The position numbers and the translations under genes were made by a program. The notes beneath the pieces are model-generated. The model searched no databases. It was not told the origin of the DNA and saw only the letters and a program-made list of their open reading frames with translations. Positions 18,289 through 26,441 of a stretch of DNA of 36,458 nucleotides are shown here, piece by piece. How positions within the stretch are numbered: the first letter of the stretch is position 1; each line of letters opens with the position of its first letter. The DNA comes from Collinsella aerofaciens (lineage in GTDB: Bacteria; Actinomycetota; Coriobacteriia; Coriobacteriales; Coriobacteriaceae). The stretch lies in contig NZ_SPFY01000023.1 in the NCBI RefSeq assembly GCF_005844325.1, positions 1 to 36,458 on the forward strand. Reading direction: 5' to 3'.

Positions 18289-18412
18289 AACATCGGGCAG
18301 CTTCAAGCCGATGTTAAGCCCAACGGTTGGACGGGTTTGTATCCAGAATAAACCCTGCGCAGGGGTGGTTTTTGTCCGGCGAATCGGTAGAATCGAATAC
18401 AAGAAGAAGTTC

Positions 18413-18441
18413 AAAGCGCATCCGATGGGGTGCGCTTTTTT
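18413..18441 (+). terminator. terminator-like hairpin just before the YitT-family gene
   Basis: AAAGCGCA (18413-18420) pairs with TGCGCTTT (18431-18438), with TTTTTT running to 18441. AAAGGAGG of the next gene follows directly (18442-18449). A -10-like TAGAAT lies at 18388-18393, so this may be an attenuator rather than the end of the prfB transcript. A weaker inverted repeat, AACATCGG/CCGATGTT, sits just after prfB. Confidence 0.55.
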
Positions 18442-18453
18442 AAAGGAGGCAGC

Positions 18454-19344
18454 ATGGCATATCGTCTGGACATCAAGCGCATTCTTTCGATGAACTTCTT
18501 TCACGATCTGCCCCAGATCATGTTGGGGTGTGCCTTGGCCGCCATCGCGACCGACCTGTTTTTGATTCCCAACGGCCTTGCAGCCGGTGGCGTTACGGGC
18601 CTTGCGACTATTATCCAGGCAGTCGGCGCAGCGCGAGGCGTGTCGCTTCCCGTCGGTATCCAGACCATCGTGATGAATGCCTTGCTGCTACTGGTCGTTA
18701 TGCGCGAGGGCGGCATGTTCTACGTGGTGCAGACGGCGACGGGCTTTGTGCTGCTGGGCTTCTTTACCGATCTGTTTGCCCCGTTTGTTGCGCCTCTGGC
18801 ACATGCTGACCTGATGCTTCCCGCTATGTGGGGCGGCATTATCACGGGCATCGGTTACGGCATGGTATTGCGCGCCGGCGCCAACACCGGCGGCTCGGAC
18901 ACGATTGGCCAAATCATCTCGCGTAACACCTCGCTGCCGGTAGGCTCGACCGTCATGGCAATCGACGTTGCCGTATGTGCGGCATCGGCTCCGGTCTTCT
19001 CGCTCGAAAATGCTCTGTATGCAGGACTTTCGATGGTGATCAGCGGCTATGTGATTGATGCCGTGGTCGATGGCGGCAATAAGCGTCGTATGGTGCTCAT
19101 CATCTCGGATAACTTCCCCGATATCGCGGCCGACATCATGTATGGTCTGGGCCGCGGCTGCACCAAATTAAAGGCGACCGGTATGTATTCGGGCGTCGAG
19201 AAGCCGGTGATCATGGTGATCGTTAGCCGTCGAGAGCTCAACACCCTTAAAACGATCGTGCGCGAACGCGATCCTCACGCCATTGTGACGGTCGCCGACG
19301 TTACGGAAGCCTTCGGTGAAGGATTCAAGGACATTAACGCGTAG
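18454..19344 (+). CDS. YitT-family membrane protein (DUF161 plus DUF2179)
   Basis: A 296-aa polytopic membrane protein of the YitT/UPF0750 family. Residues 15-200 hold five or six membrane segments with the family patterns LIPNGLAAGGVTGLA and GMVLRAGANTGGSDTIGQI. Residues 215-296 are the soluble DUF2179 domain (LIISDNFPDIAADIM, then GMYSGVEKPVIMVIVSRRE), a ferredoxin-like fold thought to bind a small ligand. The family's function is not settled. ATG 18454 follows AAAGGAGG by four bases; a GTG eight codons earlier lies inside the hairpin and is unlikely. The 246 bases downstream (19345-19590) show only a small AACCG/CGGTT hairpin. Confidence 0.88.
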   Translation: MAYRLDIKRILSMNFFHDLPQIMLGCALAAIATDLFLIPNGLAAGGVTGLATIIQAVGAARGVSLPVGIQTIVMNALLLLVVMREGGMFYVVQTATGFVLLGFFTDLFAPFVAPLAHADLMLPAMWGGIITGIGYGMVLRAGANTGGSDTIGQIISRNTSLPVGSTVMAIDVAVCAASAPVFSLENALYAGLSMVISGYVIDAVVDGGNKRRMVLIISDNFPDIAADIMYGLGRGCTKLKATGMYSGVEKPVIMVIVSRRELNTLKTIVRERDPHAIVTVADVTEAFGEGFKDINA

Positions 19345-19590
19345 GCTGAATTTCGGTTTGCGGATCATTTTTGTGCCGGGGCGAGAGGCAGCCACCGCAT
19401 CCAAAAGACGTTCACATTGATAAACCGTTTCATCAGCGGTTCTGCCTGCTAAATTGTTCAAATAATGATAAAAACTCTGGTAAAGCCATCAGTTTCCAGC
19501 ATAATGAATGACGTACGTGCATTGCGGCTGTGTTGGGATTACCTTCGGTGCCGTGCGCATTTTGTCTAATGAGGATGAAAGGAAGGCACA

Positions 19591-20421
19591 ATGAGCGACG
19601 AAGAGCTCAAAAAGGTTGCCAACGAGGTAAGGAAGGGCATCGTCACCGGCGTGCACGCTGCCAAGTCCGGCCATCCGGGCGGTTCGCTCGGCGCTGCCGA
19701 CATCATGACCTATCTGTACTTTGAGGAAATGAACGTCGACCCGGCCGATCCCCGCAAGGCCGATCGCGATCGCTTCGTGCTTTCCAAGGGTCACTGCGCG
19801 CCTGGTCTGTACGCCGTGCTTGCCGAGCGCGGATTCTTCCCCAAGGAGGATCTCGAGACGCTGCGCCACATCGGCAGTCACCTGCAGGGTCACCCCAACA
19901 TGAACGACACCCCGGGCGTCGACATGTCCACCGGTTCGCTCGGCCAGGGCATCTCCGCCGCCGTGGGCATGGCGGTTGCCGCTAAGCACTGGGGCGATAC
20001 TTACCGCACGTACGCCCTGCTGGGCGATGGCGAGAGCGAGGAGGGCCAGGTCTGGGAGGCCGCCATGTTTGCCGGCAACCAGCAGCTCGATAACCTCTGC
20101 GTGATCGTCGACCACAACGGCCTGCAGATCGACGGCCCCGTCGAGGAGGTCAACGACCCCATGCCGCTCGCCGACAAGTTCCGTGCCTTTAAGTTCCACG
20201 TGGTGGAGCTTGCCGACGGCAACGATTTCGACCAGATCCGCGCCGCCTTTGCCGAGGCTCGCGCTACCAAGGGTCAGCCGACCGCCATTATCGCCGAGAC
20301 CATGAAGGGCAAGGGCGTCTCCTTTATGGAGAACCAGGTGGGTTGGCACGGTAAGGCCCCCAACGATGAACAGTTTGAGCAGGCCATGGCAGAGCTCACG
20401 GCCGCCGGAGAGGAGCTCTAG
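19591..20421 (+). CDS. transketolase, N-terminal subunit
   Basis: First half of a split transketolase, 276 aa, binding the pyrophosphate and Mg of thiamine diphosphate. The motifs are GHPGGSLGAADIMTYLYF (residues 28-45), SKGHCAPGLYA, MSTGSLGQGISAAVGMA, and the ThDP motif beginning GDGESEEGQVWEAAMFA and ending at DHNGLQIDG. With the next gene it transfers two-carbon units between ketoses and aldoses in the non-oxidative pentose phosphate pathway. GGAAGG lies four bases before the ATG. The stop is one base from the next start. The two-gene form is usual in Coriobacteria, many Firmicutes and archaea, and is not a broken tkt. Confidence 0.93.
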   Translation: MSDEELKKVANEVRKGIVTGVHAAKSGHPGGSLGAADIMTYLYFEEMNVDPADPRKADRDRFVLSKGHCAPGLYAVLAERGFFPKEDLETLRHIGSHLQGHPNMNDTPGVDMSTGSLGQGISAAVGMAVAAKHWGDTYRTYALLGDGESEEGQVWEAAMFAGNQQLDNLCVIVDHNGLQIDGPVEEVNDPMPLADKFRAFKFHVVELADGNDFDQIRAAFAEARATKGQPTAIIAETMKGKGVSFMENQVGWHGKAPNDEQFEQAMAELTAAGEEL

Positions 20422-20422
20422 G

Positions 20423-21364
20423 ATGGCAGACGTCAAGAAAATCGCCACGCGCGTAAGCTACGGCGAGGCCCTCGTCGAGCTCGCCAACGAGCACGATGAC
20501 TTTGTGGTCCTCGACGCCGACCTGGCCGCCGCCACGCAGACCGGCAAGTTTAAGGCCGCCTGCCCCGACCGCTTCTTCGATGTGGGCATTGCCGAGAGCA
20601 ACCTGATGGGTGTTGCCGCCGGTATCGCAACCACCGGTCGCGTTGCCTTTGCGAGCACCTTTGCCATGTTCGCCGCCGGTCGCGCCTTTGAGCAGGTCCG
20701 CAACTCCATCGGCTACCCGCATCTCAACGTCAAGATCGGCGCCACGCACGCCGGTATCTCGGTGGGCGAGGACGGCGCCACGCACCAGTGCTGCGAGGAT
20801 ATCGCCCTGATGCGCGTCATTCCCGGCATGACCGTCATCGTTCCCGCCGATGACGTCGAGGCCCGCGCCGTGACGCGCGCCGCCTACGAGTGCGACGGTC
20901 CCGTGTACATGCGCTTTGCCCGCCTGGCCTCGCCGGTCATCAACGACCCCGAGACCTACAAGTTCGAGGTAGGCAAGGGCATCGTCATGCGCGAGGGCAC
21001 CGACGTTACCATCATCGCCTGCGGCCTGATGGTCGGCGAGGCCCTCGAGGCCGCTGAGCAGCTTGCTGCCGAGGGCATCGATGCCGAGGTCATCAACATG
21101 CACACCATCAAGCCCATCGATGCCGACCTGATCGTCAAGAGCGCCACCAAGACCGGCCACGTCGTGACCGTCGAGGAGCATTCTGTAATCGGTGGCCTGG
21201 GCAGCGCCGTTGCCGACGTCCTGTGCGAGCAGTGCCCGACGCCCCTCAAGAAGATCGGCGTCAACGACACCTTTGGCGAGTCCGGCCCGGGTGCCGAGCT
21301 CTTGCACAAGTATGGCCTGGACGCCGCCAACATCGTGGCGACCACCAAGGAGTTCTTGGCATAA
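20423..21364 (+). CDS. transketolase, C-terminal subunit
   Basis: Second half of the split transketolase, 313 aa: the pyrimidine-binding domain (ALVELANEHDDFVVLDADLA, DVGIAESNLMGVAAG, FASTFAMFAAGRAFEQVRNS) and the C-terminal domain (about 190-313, with EHSVIGGLGSAVADVL). It works as a complex with the N-terminal subunit. ATG 20423 is preceded by AGGAG seven bases away, in the end of the first gene. Sequence resemblance to DXS is normal for this domain; the missing fusion partner and the neighbour gene favour transketolase. Confidence 0.93.
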   Translation: MADVKKIATRVSYGEALVELANEHDDFVVLDADLAAATQTGKFKAACPDRFFDVGIAESNLMGVAAGIATTGRVAFASTFAMFAAGRAFEQVRNSIGYPHLNVKIGATHAGISVGEDGATHQCCEDIALMRVIPGMTVIVPADDVEARAVTRAAYECDGPVYMRFARLASPVINDPETYKFEVGKGIVMREGTDVTIIACGLMVGEALEAAEQLAAEGIDAEVINMHTIKPIDADLIVKSATKTGHVVTVEEHSVIGGLGSAVADVLCEQCPTPLKKIGVNDTFGESGPGAELLHKYGLDAANIVATTKEFLA

Positions 21365-21412
21365 GGCAAGGCGGATCTCAAGGACTGTTTCGCCAGTACT
21401 ATGGAAACCCGG

Positions 21413-21444
21413 CAGGGGCGCTCTCTTGGAGAGCGCCCCTGTTT
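21413..21444 (+). terminator. terminator of the transketolase operon
   Basis: Perfect 13-bp stem CAGGGGCGCTCTC (21413-21425) with GAGAGCGCCCCTG (21429-21441), three-base loop, then TTT. Before it, 21380-21395 carries AAGGACTGTTTCGCCAG, a fragment of the repeat that follows. Confidence 0.88.
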
Positions 21445-21446
21445 CA

Positions 21447-21510
21447 GTTGCGGTGAAATAAGGACTGTTTTGCCAGCTTAAAGGCTCAACAGTCCCTATT
21501 TCACCGCAAC
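21447..21510. repeat. 64-bp palindromic repeat, copy 1
   Basis: Arms of 23 bases (21447-21469 and 21488-21510) pair with one mismatch, starting GTTGCGGTGAAATA and ending TATTTCACCGCAAC. A second copy lies at 35397-35461. A fragment (CCACCGCAAC) is at 70-79. Confidence 0.85.
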
Positions 21511-21640
21511 TCATGAAGACGCCCCTCAAGCACGGTCCCATCAGGGAAAAGGGCATATATCGGCAAAGTGCAATTCAGACCCTTCCAACTTTGTATATGC
21601 AGCACCCCAAGATAAACGCGGCGGCCCCTTAGTAGCCGCA

Positions 21641-21763
21641 GGCCGCGTACAGGGTTACCTCCCGAATCTTTCCGCAGGACGGAGGAGCCCCCGCAGCGCG
21701 AAGCGCGCAGCGGGGGCTCCGACATGTCCGAGGACGATTTGGGAGGTAACCCTGTACGCGGCC
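21641..21763. repeat. 123-bp MITE-like element with 28-bp inverted ends
   Basis: Terminal arms 21641-21668 and 21736-21763 are inverted copies with one mismatch, beginning GGCCGCGTACAGGGTTACC. The inside holds an independent hairpin with arms GGAGCCCCCGC and GCGGGGGCTCC (21684-21720). No protein is encoded. The whole gap 21365-21865 thus holds a terminator, two repeats and the ftsE promoter; 21511-21640 shows nothing I can name. Confidence 0.75.
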
Positions 21764-21811
21764 GGAGGGACCAGGCCCCGCCATGCTTCTTATGTGCAGT
21801 AAAGCTAATAC

Positions 21812-21820
21812 TGCTAAAAT
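21812..21820 (+). promoter_or_regulatory. extended -10 upstream of ftsE
   Basis: TG-C-TAAAAT is a good extended -10; the region at the -35 distance (TATGTG) is weak, as is common for extended -10 promoters. It lies 46 bases before the ftsE start. Confidence 0.45.
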
Positions 21821-21865
21821 ACAAAGCGCTCATGTAGTTTAAACGCACGACGATAAGGAGCACCA

Positions 21866-23086
21866 GTGGGTAACCACTTCCGTACCTCCGGTGCGGGCGA
21901 TGATGCCCCCAAGACGCAGGCAGGCGTCCAGGGCAGTCGTTTCGCCACTCCGGATTCAGAGGGCCAGCCTGTTGCTCAGGCCCCCGCTCAGCCGGCAGAT
22001 CAGGCACAGCCGGCATCCGATCCCTTTGCCTACAATCCAACCAGCGATGTCGCGCTTTCCGGCACGGCGGGTTTTGAGCCCGTTCAGGCCGTGACCGCTC
22101 GCGTGGAGCAGCCTCAGGCTGGTGCCGCCACGCCGCAGCCTACCATGGCCGGCATTCCCGACCCCTTGGCCCCTGCGACGCCGGCTCCTCAGCCTGCGCA
22201 GTCCGGTCTCTTTGCCGCTATTCCCGACCCCACGCAGCCTGCTGCCCCGGTGGTCGAGAGCGATCAGGCAGCCGAGGTCGCAAGCCTCGATAACGCGCTC
22301 AACAACCCCGATTTTACGTCGGTGTTTGCGCCCATCGATCCGCAGGCCAGCCGCAAGAAGATGGCCAAGCAGGCCGGTGTCGAGCCCGTCATCCTTATGG
22401 AGCATGTCACCAAGATCTATCCGGCACAGCCCAACAAGCCTGCACTCGACGACATCAACATCGAGATCTATCCGGGCGAGTTTGTCTTCCTGGTCGGTCA
22501 CTCCGGCTCGGGTAAGACCACGCTGCTGTCGACGCTCAACCGCGACGTCAAGCCGACGAGCGGCCGCATCCTGGTTGCCGGTCAGGACCTCATGAAGATC
22601 AAGAACCGCAAGGTTCCGTTCCTGCGCCGCCAGATTGGCGCCGTGTTCCAGGACTTTAAGCTTCTGCCGCAAAAGACCGCCTACGAAAACGTGGCGTTTG
22701 CCCTGCAGTGCATCGGCAAGCCCAAGGGCGTCATTCGCAGCCAGGTGCCCGAGGTGCTGCGTCTGGTCGGTCTGGCCGATCAGATGGACTCGCTGCCCGA
22801 CCAGCTTTCCGGTGGCGAGCAGCAGCGCGTTGCCGTCGCCCGTGCTATGGTCAACCGTCCGCCGCTGCTGATCTGCGACGAGCCCACGGGCAACCTCGAC
22901 CCGGCGATCTCGCTGGGCATCATGAAGCTGCTTGAGCGTATTAACCGCACCGGCACCACCGTGATCGTCGCCACGCACGACCGCGAGATGGTCGATAGCA
23001 TGCACCGTCGCGTGATCGCCCTCGAGGGCGGCCACGTCATCCGCGACCAGGAGAGGGGAGGTTACGGCAACTATGGCACCAACTAA
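21866..23086 (+). CDS. ftsE: cell division ATPase FtsE with long N-terminal extension
   Basis: ATP-binding subunit of the FtsEX complex, which controls peptidoglycan hydrolases at the division septum. The ATPase domain begins near residue 173 (EPVILMEHVTKIYP) and carries Walker A GHSGSGKTT (211-219), signature LSGGEQQRVAVARA, Walker B LLICDEP with TGNLDP, and the switch His of ATHDREMV. The start is GTG 21866 with AAGGAG five bases upstream, so the first 170 residues are translated: they are Ala/Pro/Gln/Asp-rich, probably disordered, with repeated IPDP phrases. Ordinary FtsE is 220-230 aa. I see no internal start with a good ribosome site. It overlaps ftsX by 14 bases. Confidence 0.92.
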   Translation: MGNHFRTSGAGDDAPKTQAGVQGSRFATPDSEGQPVAQAPAQPADQAQPASDPFAYNPTSDVALSGTAGFEPVQAVTARVEQPQAGAATPQPTMAGIPDPLAPATPAPQPAQSGLFAAIPDPTQPAAPVVESDQAAEVASLDNALNNPDFTSVFAPIDPQASRKKMAKQAGVEPVILMEHVTKIYPAQPNKPALDDINIEIYPGEFVFLVGHSGSGKTTLLSTLNRDVKPTSGRILVAGQDLMKIKNRKVPFLRRQIGAVFQDFKLLPQKTAYENVAFALQCIGKPKGVIRSQVPEVLRLVGLADQMDSLPDQLSGGEQQRVAVARAMVNRPPLLICDEPTGNLDPAISLGIMKLLERINRTGTTVIVATHDREMVDSMHRRVIALEGGHVIRDQERGGYGNYGTN

Positions 23087-23993
23087 CGTGGGCTACTCCT
23101 TCAAAGAGGCAATCAGCCACTTCTTCCGTAACTGGACTACCTCGCTCGGCGCCGTCATCACGATCTTCCTTTCGCTGTTTATCATCGGCCTGTTCATTAT
23201 GGGCTCCGCGGTGCTGAACTCCGTGATCGGCACCGTCGAGGATCAGGTTGTCATCAACGCCTTCATTAGTGATGACGCCGATCAGGCTGATGTTCAGGCT
23301 TTTGAGGCCGAGCTTAAGACGTGGAGCAACGTCAAGTCCGTGACCTATAAGGACAAGGACGACGCGAAGGCCGAGTATTCGAGCAAGATGTCGGGCAACG
23401 CCGACGCCACCATGAGCGCGCTCGATGGCCAGAACCCGCTGCCGGCTTCCTTCGCTATTGAGATGGACGATCCGTCCAAGGTCGAGAGCACGGCAGAGAA
23501 GCTCAAGAAGGATGCCGATTTCCAGAAGATCGTGGATGACGGCGACGTCAACGCGAGCGTGCTGTACGGCCAGGAGGCAGTGAGCCGCCTGTTCCAGGTG
23601 ACCAACTACATCCGCATCGCCGCCGTGGTGCTCGTTGGCCTTCTGACCTTTATCGCTTTCATCTTCATCAACAACACGATTCGCCTATCCATCACGGCAC
23701 GTCGTCGTGAGATTGCGATTATGCGTCTGGTCGGCGCCAGCAACGGCTTCATTCGCGGCCCGTTTATCACCGAGGGCGTACTACAGGCCATTTTGGGCTC
23801 GTTGCTTTCCATCGGCGTTCTGGAGCTGCTGCGCAACCTGATGATTCCGCGTCTGCAGGAGAGCATCGGCTGGATGTCGTTTGCCCTGCCGATGCAGTAC
23901 TACTTGGTGACCTATGCTGCGCTGATTCTGGTCGGCGTGATTATCGGTTTCTTTGGTTCTGCCATCGCCATGCGCCGCTACCTGCGCGTGTAG
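23073..23993 (+). CDS. ftsX: cell division protein FtsX
   Basis: Membrane subunit of FtsEX, 306 aa. One N-terminal helix (about residues 24-48), a large extracytoplasmic domain (about 50-175) that contacts hydrolases or their activators outside the cell, and three C-terminal helices (about 185-210, 235-255, 275-300). The cytoplasmic loop has RREIAIMRLVGASNGFIRGPF, the coupling segment typical of FtsX. The ATG overlaps the end of ftsE in another frame. The two genes form one transcription unit that ends at the terminator at 24018. Confidence 0.94.
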   Translation: MAPTNVGYSFKEAISHFFRNWTTSLGAVITIFLSLFIIGLFIMGSAVLNSVIGTVEDQVVINAFISDDADQADVQAFEAELKTWSNVKSVTYKDKDDAKAEYSSKMSGNADATMSALDGQNPLPASFAIEMDDPSKVESTAEKLKKDADFQKIVDDGDVNASVLYGQEAVSRLFQVTNYIRIAAVVLVGLLTFIAFIFINNTIRLSITARRREIAIMRLVGASNGFIRGPFITEGVLQAILGSLLSIGVLELLRNLMIPRLQESIGWMSFALPMQYYLVTYAALILVGVIIGFFGSAIAMRRYLRV

Positions 23994-24017
23994 GCATGCC
24001 TGGAATTCATCCCTTCC

Positions 24018-24051
24018 AACGGGTCGTCTCTTATGGGGCGGCCCGTTTTTT
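24018..24051 (+). terminator. terminator of ftsEX
   Basis: AACGGGTCG pairs with CGGCCCGTT (one G-U pair) followed by TTTTTT. Confidence 0.85.
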
Positions 24052-24128
24052 GATCCCTAGGGGACGGCAGGAAAGCGAATCATTTGGGTAGACTCTTTGG
24101 AGTTCGCAATCGATAGTTAGGAGGCGCC

Positions 24129-26264
24129 ATGGGGCGCAATAACAAGCATAAGCGTGGAGCTCGCAATAAGCGCGGGCCGGTGCGCAGCGAACGCCGTCCG
24201 AGCCTGACCGGGCGCGTGCAGCTCCATGAGCACAGTGCCTATGTCATAACCGAGAATGGCGACTACAAGGTCATGGGCCGCGGTAAGCGCGAGATCATGG
24301 ATGGCGATACCGTTGCCGTGAGCATTAAGAACAGCCCGCACGGTGAGCGGCGCGCCGTGATCGAGGGCGTGGTTGAGCGTGCAGCCATAAGCGTGGTGGG
24401 CACGTACCAGACCGCCGGTCCGCTCGGTGTGATTGAGCCGCTCGATTCGCGTCTGAAGGCCGACTTCTTCATTCTGCCCGAGGATACCTCGGCGGATCGT
24501 CTGGGCGTCCACCCGGGTGATGCTGTTGTCGCGCACATTTTGACCTACCCGACGCGCCTGGAATCGGGCACCGTGACGATTGAACGCCGCATTGGCGGAG
24601 ATGACGCGCCCGATTTGGGCGTTCAATATGTGATGGCGCGTTACGGCTATACCGATAGCTATCCCGAGGCCGCGCTGGACGAGGCCGAGGGGCTTTCGCT
24701 CGATGTGTCCGCGGCGCTTAAGGACCCGCTCCGCCGCGATCTGCGCGACCGCTTTGTCATCACGATCGACCCGGTCGACGCGCGCGACTTTGACGATGCC
24801 ATTTCGCTGGAGCGTACGCCCGAGGGTGGCTACAAGCTGGGTGTGCATATCGCCGACGTTTCACACTATGTGGCTTGGGACGGGCATATCGATCTTGAGG
24901 CTCGCCATCGTACGACATCGGTGTATCTGGCCGATCGCGTGCTTCCCATGCTGCCCGAACGCCTGTCCTGTGACCTGTGCTCGCTTCGCCCTGACGAGGA
25001 CCGTCTTGCGTTTACCGTCGATATCGAGCTCGATGCGCAGGGTCGCGTGCGGCATTACGATCCGTATCCCAGCGTGATTCGCTCGCGTGTGCGTATGGAC
25101 TATGACGGCGCCGAGGCGCTGCTGGTGCGTGCCGGCGCGGTTGAGTATTCGGTGCTGGAGGGTGCAGCCGAGGATGTTGCGGCTGCCGAGACCTCGCGCG
25201 AGGAAGCGCTTGAGCGCGGTCTTGCGTGCGAGGAGGCCGCCCGCGGCTACAACATCGACCTCGGCGATTTCCTTGTCGCCGCTAACGAACTCGCCGAACT
25301 TCGCCGTCGTATTCGTCGCGCCCGCGGCTCAGTCGATTTTGACACAGCCGAGATTCGCGCTCTATTGGATGAGGACGGAGTGCCCGTGCAGATTGTGGCG
25401 CGTGAGCGTTCGTGTGCCACGTCGCTTATCGAGGAAGCCATGCTGCTCGCCAACGAGTGCGTTGCAGAGTGGCTGGCAGACCGTGATATCGAGGCCTGCT
25501 ATCGTGTGCATGAGGATCCGAGCCCCGATAGCCTGCACGGTGCTGCCGTTGCGCTGGCGCAGCTAGGCATCATCGACGATCGCCGTGCTGCCGGTATTGC
25601 CCTGGGGAGCCCCGATGAGCTGCAGGCTGCAGTTGATGCTGCCGCCGGTACGGCCAACGCACCGCTCGTCAACACGCTGCTTCTGCGCAGCATGCAGCGC
25701 GCGCTGTACAAGCCGCGCAACGAGGGCCACTTTGCGCTCGCCGCGCCGTGCTACTGTCACTTTACGAGTCCCATCCGTCGCTACCCCGATCTGGTGGTGC
25801 ACCGCGTGCTCAAACTGCAGTTGGCCTATGAGCAGCTCGGCGGCAAGGACGCCTTGGTCCGTACGCCGCGGCTGATCGGTAAGGGGCGCGAGTCGCTGCC
25901 GCGCATTCTGCCGCAGATCTGCCGCGCATGTAGCGATGCCGAGCGCGCGGCAGATGCCGCCAGCCATGCGACGCAAAAGATCAAGATTGCCCAGTACTAT
26001 GAGGACCGTCTGGGTGAGCGCTATGCCGGAACCGTCTCGTGGGTTAGCAGCATGGGCCTCTTTGTGCGCTTGGACCTAACACAGGTCGAGGGCCTGGTTT
26101 CAATTAAGAGCCTGGGCAACGAGTGGTTCGAGTTCGACGAGGACGCGCTAACGCTCACAGGTGCCGACACGGGCACCCGTTACGAGCTGGGGCAGCGCGT
26201 GATTATCGAGGTCTCGCGCGTCAATACCACGCGTGGGCACTTGGACTTTAAGCTTATCCATTAG
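24129..26264 (+). CDS. rnr: ribonuclease R (RNase II/RNB family)
   Basis: Processive 3'-5' exoribonuclease that degrades structured RNA and works with trans-translation. 711 aa, the usual length for Gram-positive RNase R. A basic N-terminus (MGRNNKHKRGARNKRG) precedes cold-shock domains (about 25-165). The catalytic RNB domain carries the Asp cluster TIDPVDARDFDDA (Asp214, 217, 222, 223), HIADVSHYV, and CHFTSPIRRYPDLVVHR. The S1 domain is at about 620-710 (YAGTVSWVSSMGLFVRLD, then GLVSIKSL). AGGAGG lies before the ATG. smpB, often next door to rnr, is here 8.6 kb downstream. Confidence 0.94.
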   Translation: MGRNNKHKRGARNKRGPVRSERRPSLTGRVQLHEHSAYVITENGDYKVMGRGKREIMDGDTVAVSIKNSPHGERRAVIEGVVERAAISVVGTYQTAGPLGVIEPLDSRLKADFFILPEDTSADRLGVHPGDAVVAHILTYPTRLESGTVTIERRIGGDDAPDLGVQYVMARYGYTDSYPEAALDEAEGLSLDVSAALKDPLRRDLRDRFVITIDPVDARDFDDAISLERTPEGGYKLGVHIADVSHYVAWDGHIDLEARHRTTSVYLADRVLPMLPERLSCDLCSLRPDEDRLAFTVDIELDAQGRVRHYDPYPSVIRSRVRMDYDGAEALLVRAGAVEYSVLEGAAEDVAAAETSREEALERGLACEEAARGYNIDLGDFLVAANELAELRRRIRRARGSVDFDTAEIRALLDEDGVPVQIVARERSCATSLIEEAMLLANECVAEWLADRDIEACYRVHEDPSPDSLHGAAVALAQLGIIDDRRAAGIALGSPDELQAAVDAAAGTANAPLVNTLLLRSMQRALYKPRNEGHFALAAPCYCHFTSPIRRYPDLVVHRVLKLQLAYEQLGGKDALVRTPRLIGKGRESLPRILPQICRACSDAERAADAASHATQKIKIAQYYEDRLGERYAGTVSWVSSMGLFVRLDLTQVEGLVSIKSLGNEWFEFDEDALTLTGADTGTRYELGQRVIIEVSRVNTTRGHLDFKLIH

Positions 26265-26290
26265 CTAAATCCCGACTCGTGGCGAGAGAG

Positions 26291-26323
26291 CGGAGGGCGG
26301 CCTTTCGGGACCGCCCTTCGCAT
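26291..26323 (+). terminator. terminator-like hairpin after rnr
   Basis: CGGAGGGCGG (26291-26300) pairs with CCGCCCTTCG (26311-26320) with one mismatch; a short T-run (CATTT) follows. Confidence 0.6.
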
Positions 26324-26382
26324 TTGAATCGTGGCTACCTTGCCGTCTGCTCGGCCGCCCGCTTACCTGCTATTTGAGAGGT

Positions 26383-26422
26383 AAAACCTACCAAAATAAA
26401 CCTGTCCCTTTTTGGCAGGTTT
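26383..26422. repeat. CTGCCAAAA/TTTTGGCAG palindrome, copy 2
   Basis: Near copy of 14166-14205: AAAACCTACCAAAATAAACC, then TGTCCC and TTTTTGGCAGGTTT. It ends 20 bases before the start of the serine recombinase gene. Confidence 0.7.
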
Positions 26423-26441
26423 ACAAGAAAGCGGGGATGAG

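Noticed and set aside
19591-21364. Transketolase broken by mutation
   Set aside because: Two complete subunit genes with their own ribosome sites and one-base spacing; this is the normal split form.
21501-22040. 179-codon minus-strand frame across the repeats and the ftsE start
   Set aside because: It runs through the MITE-like element and the ftsE extension, with no domain; the end (YALFPDGTVLEGRL) looks protein-like but stands alone.
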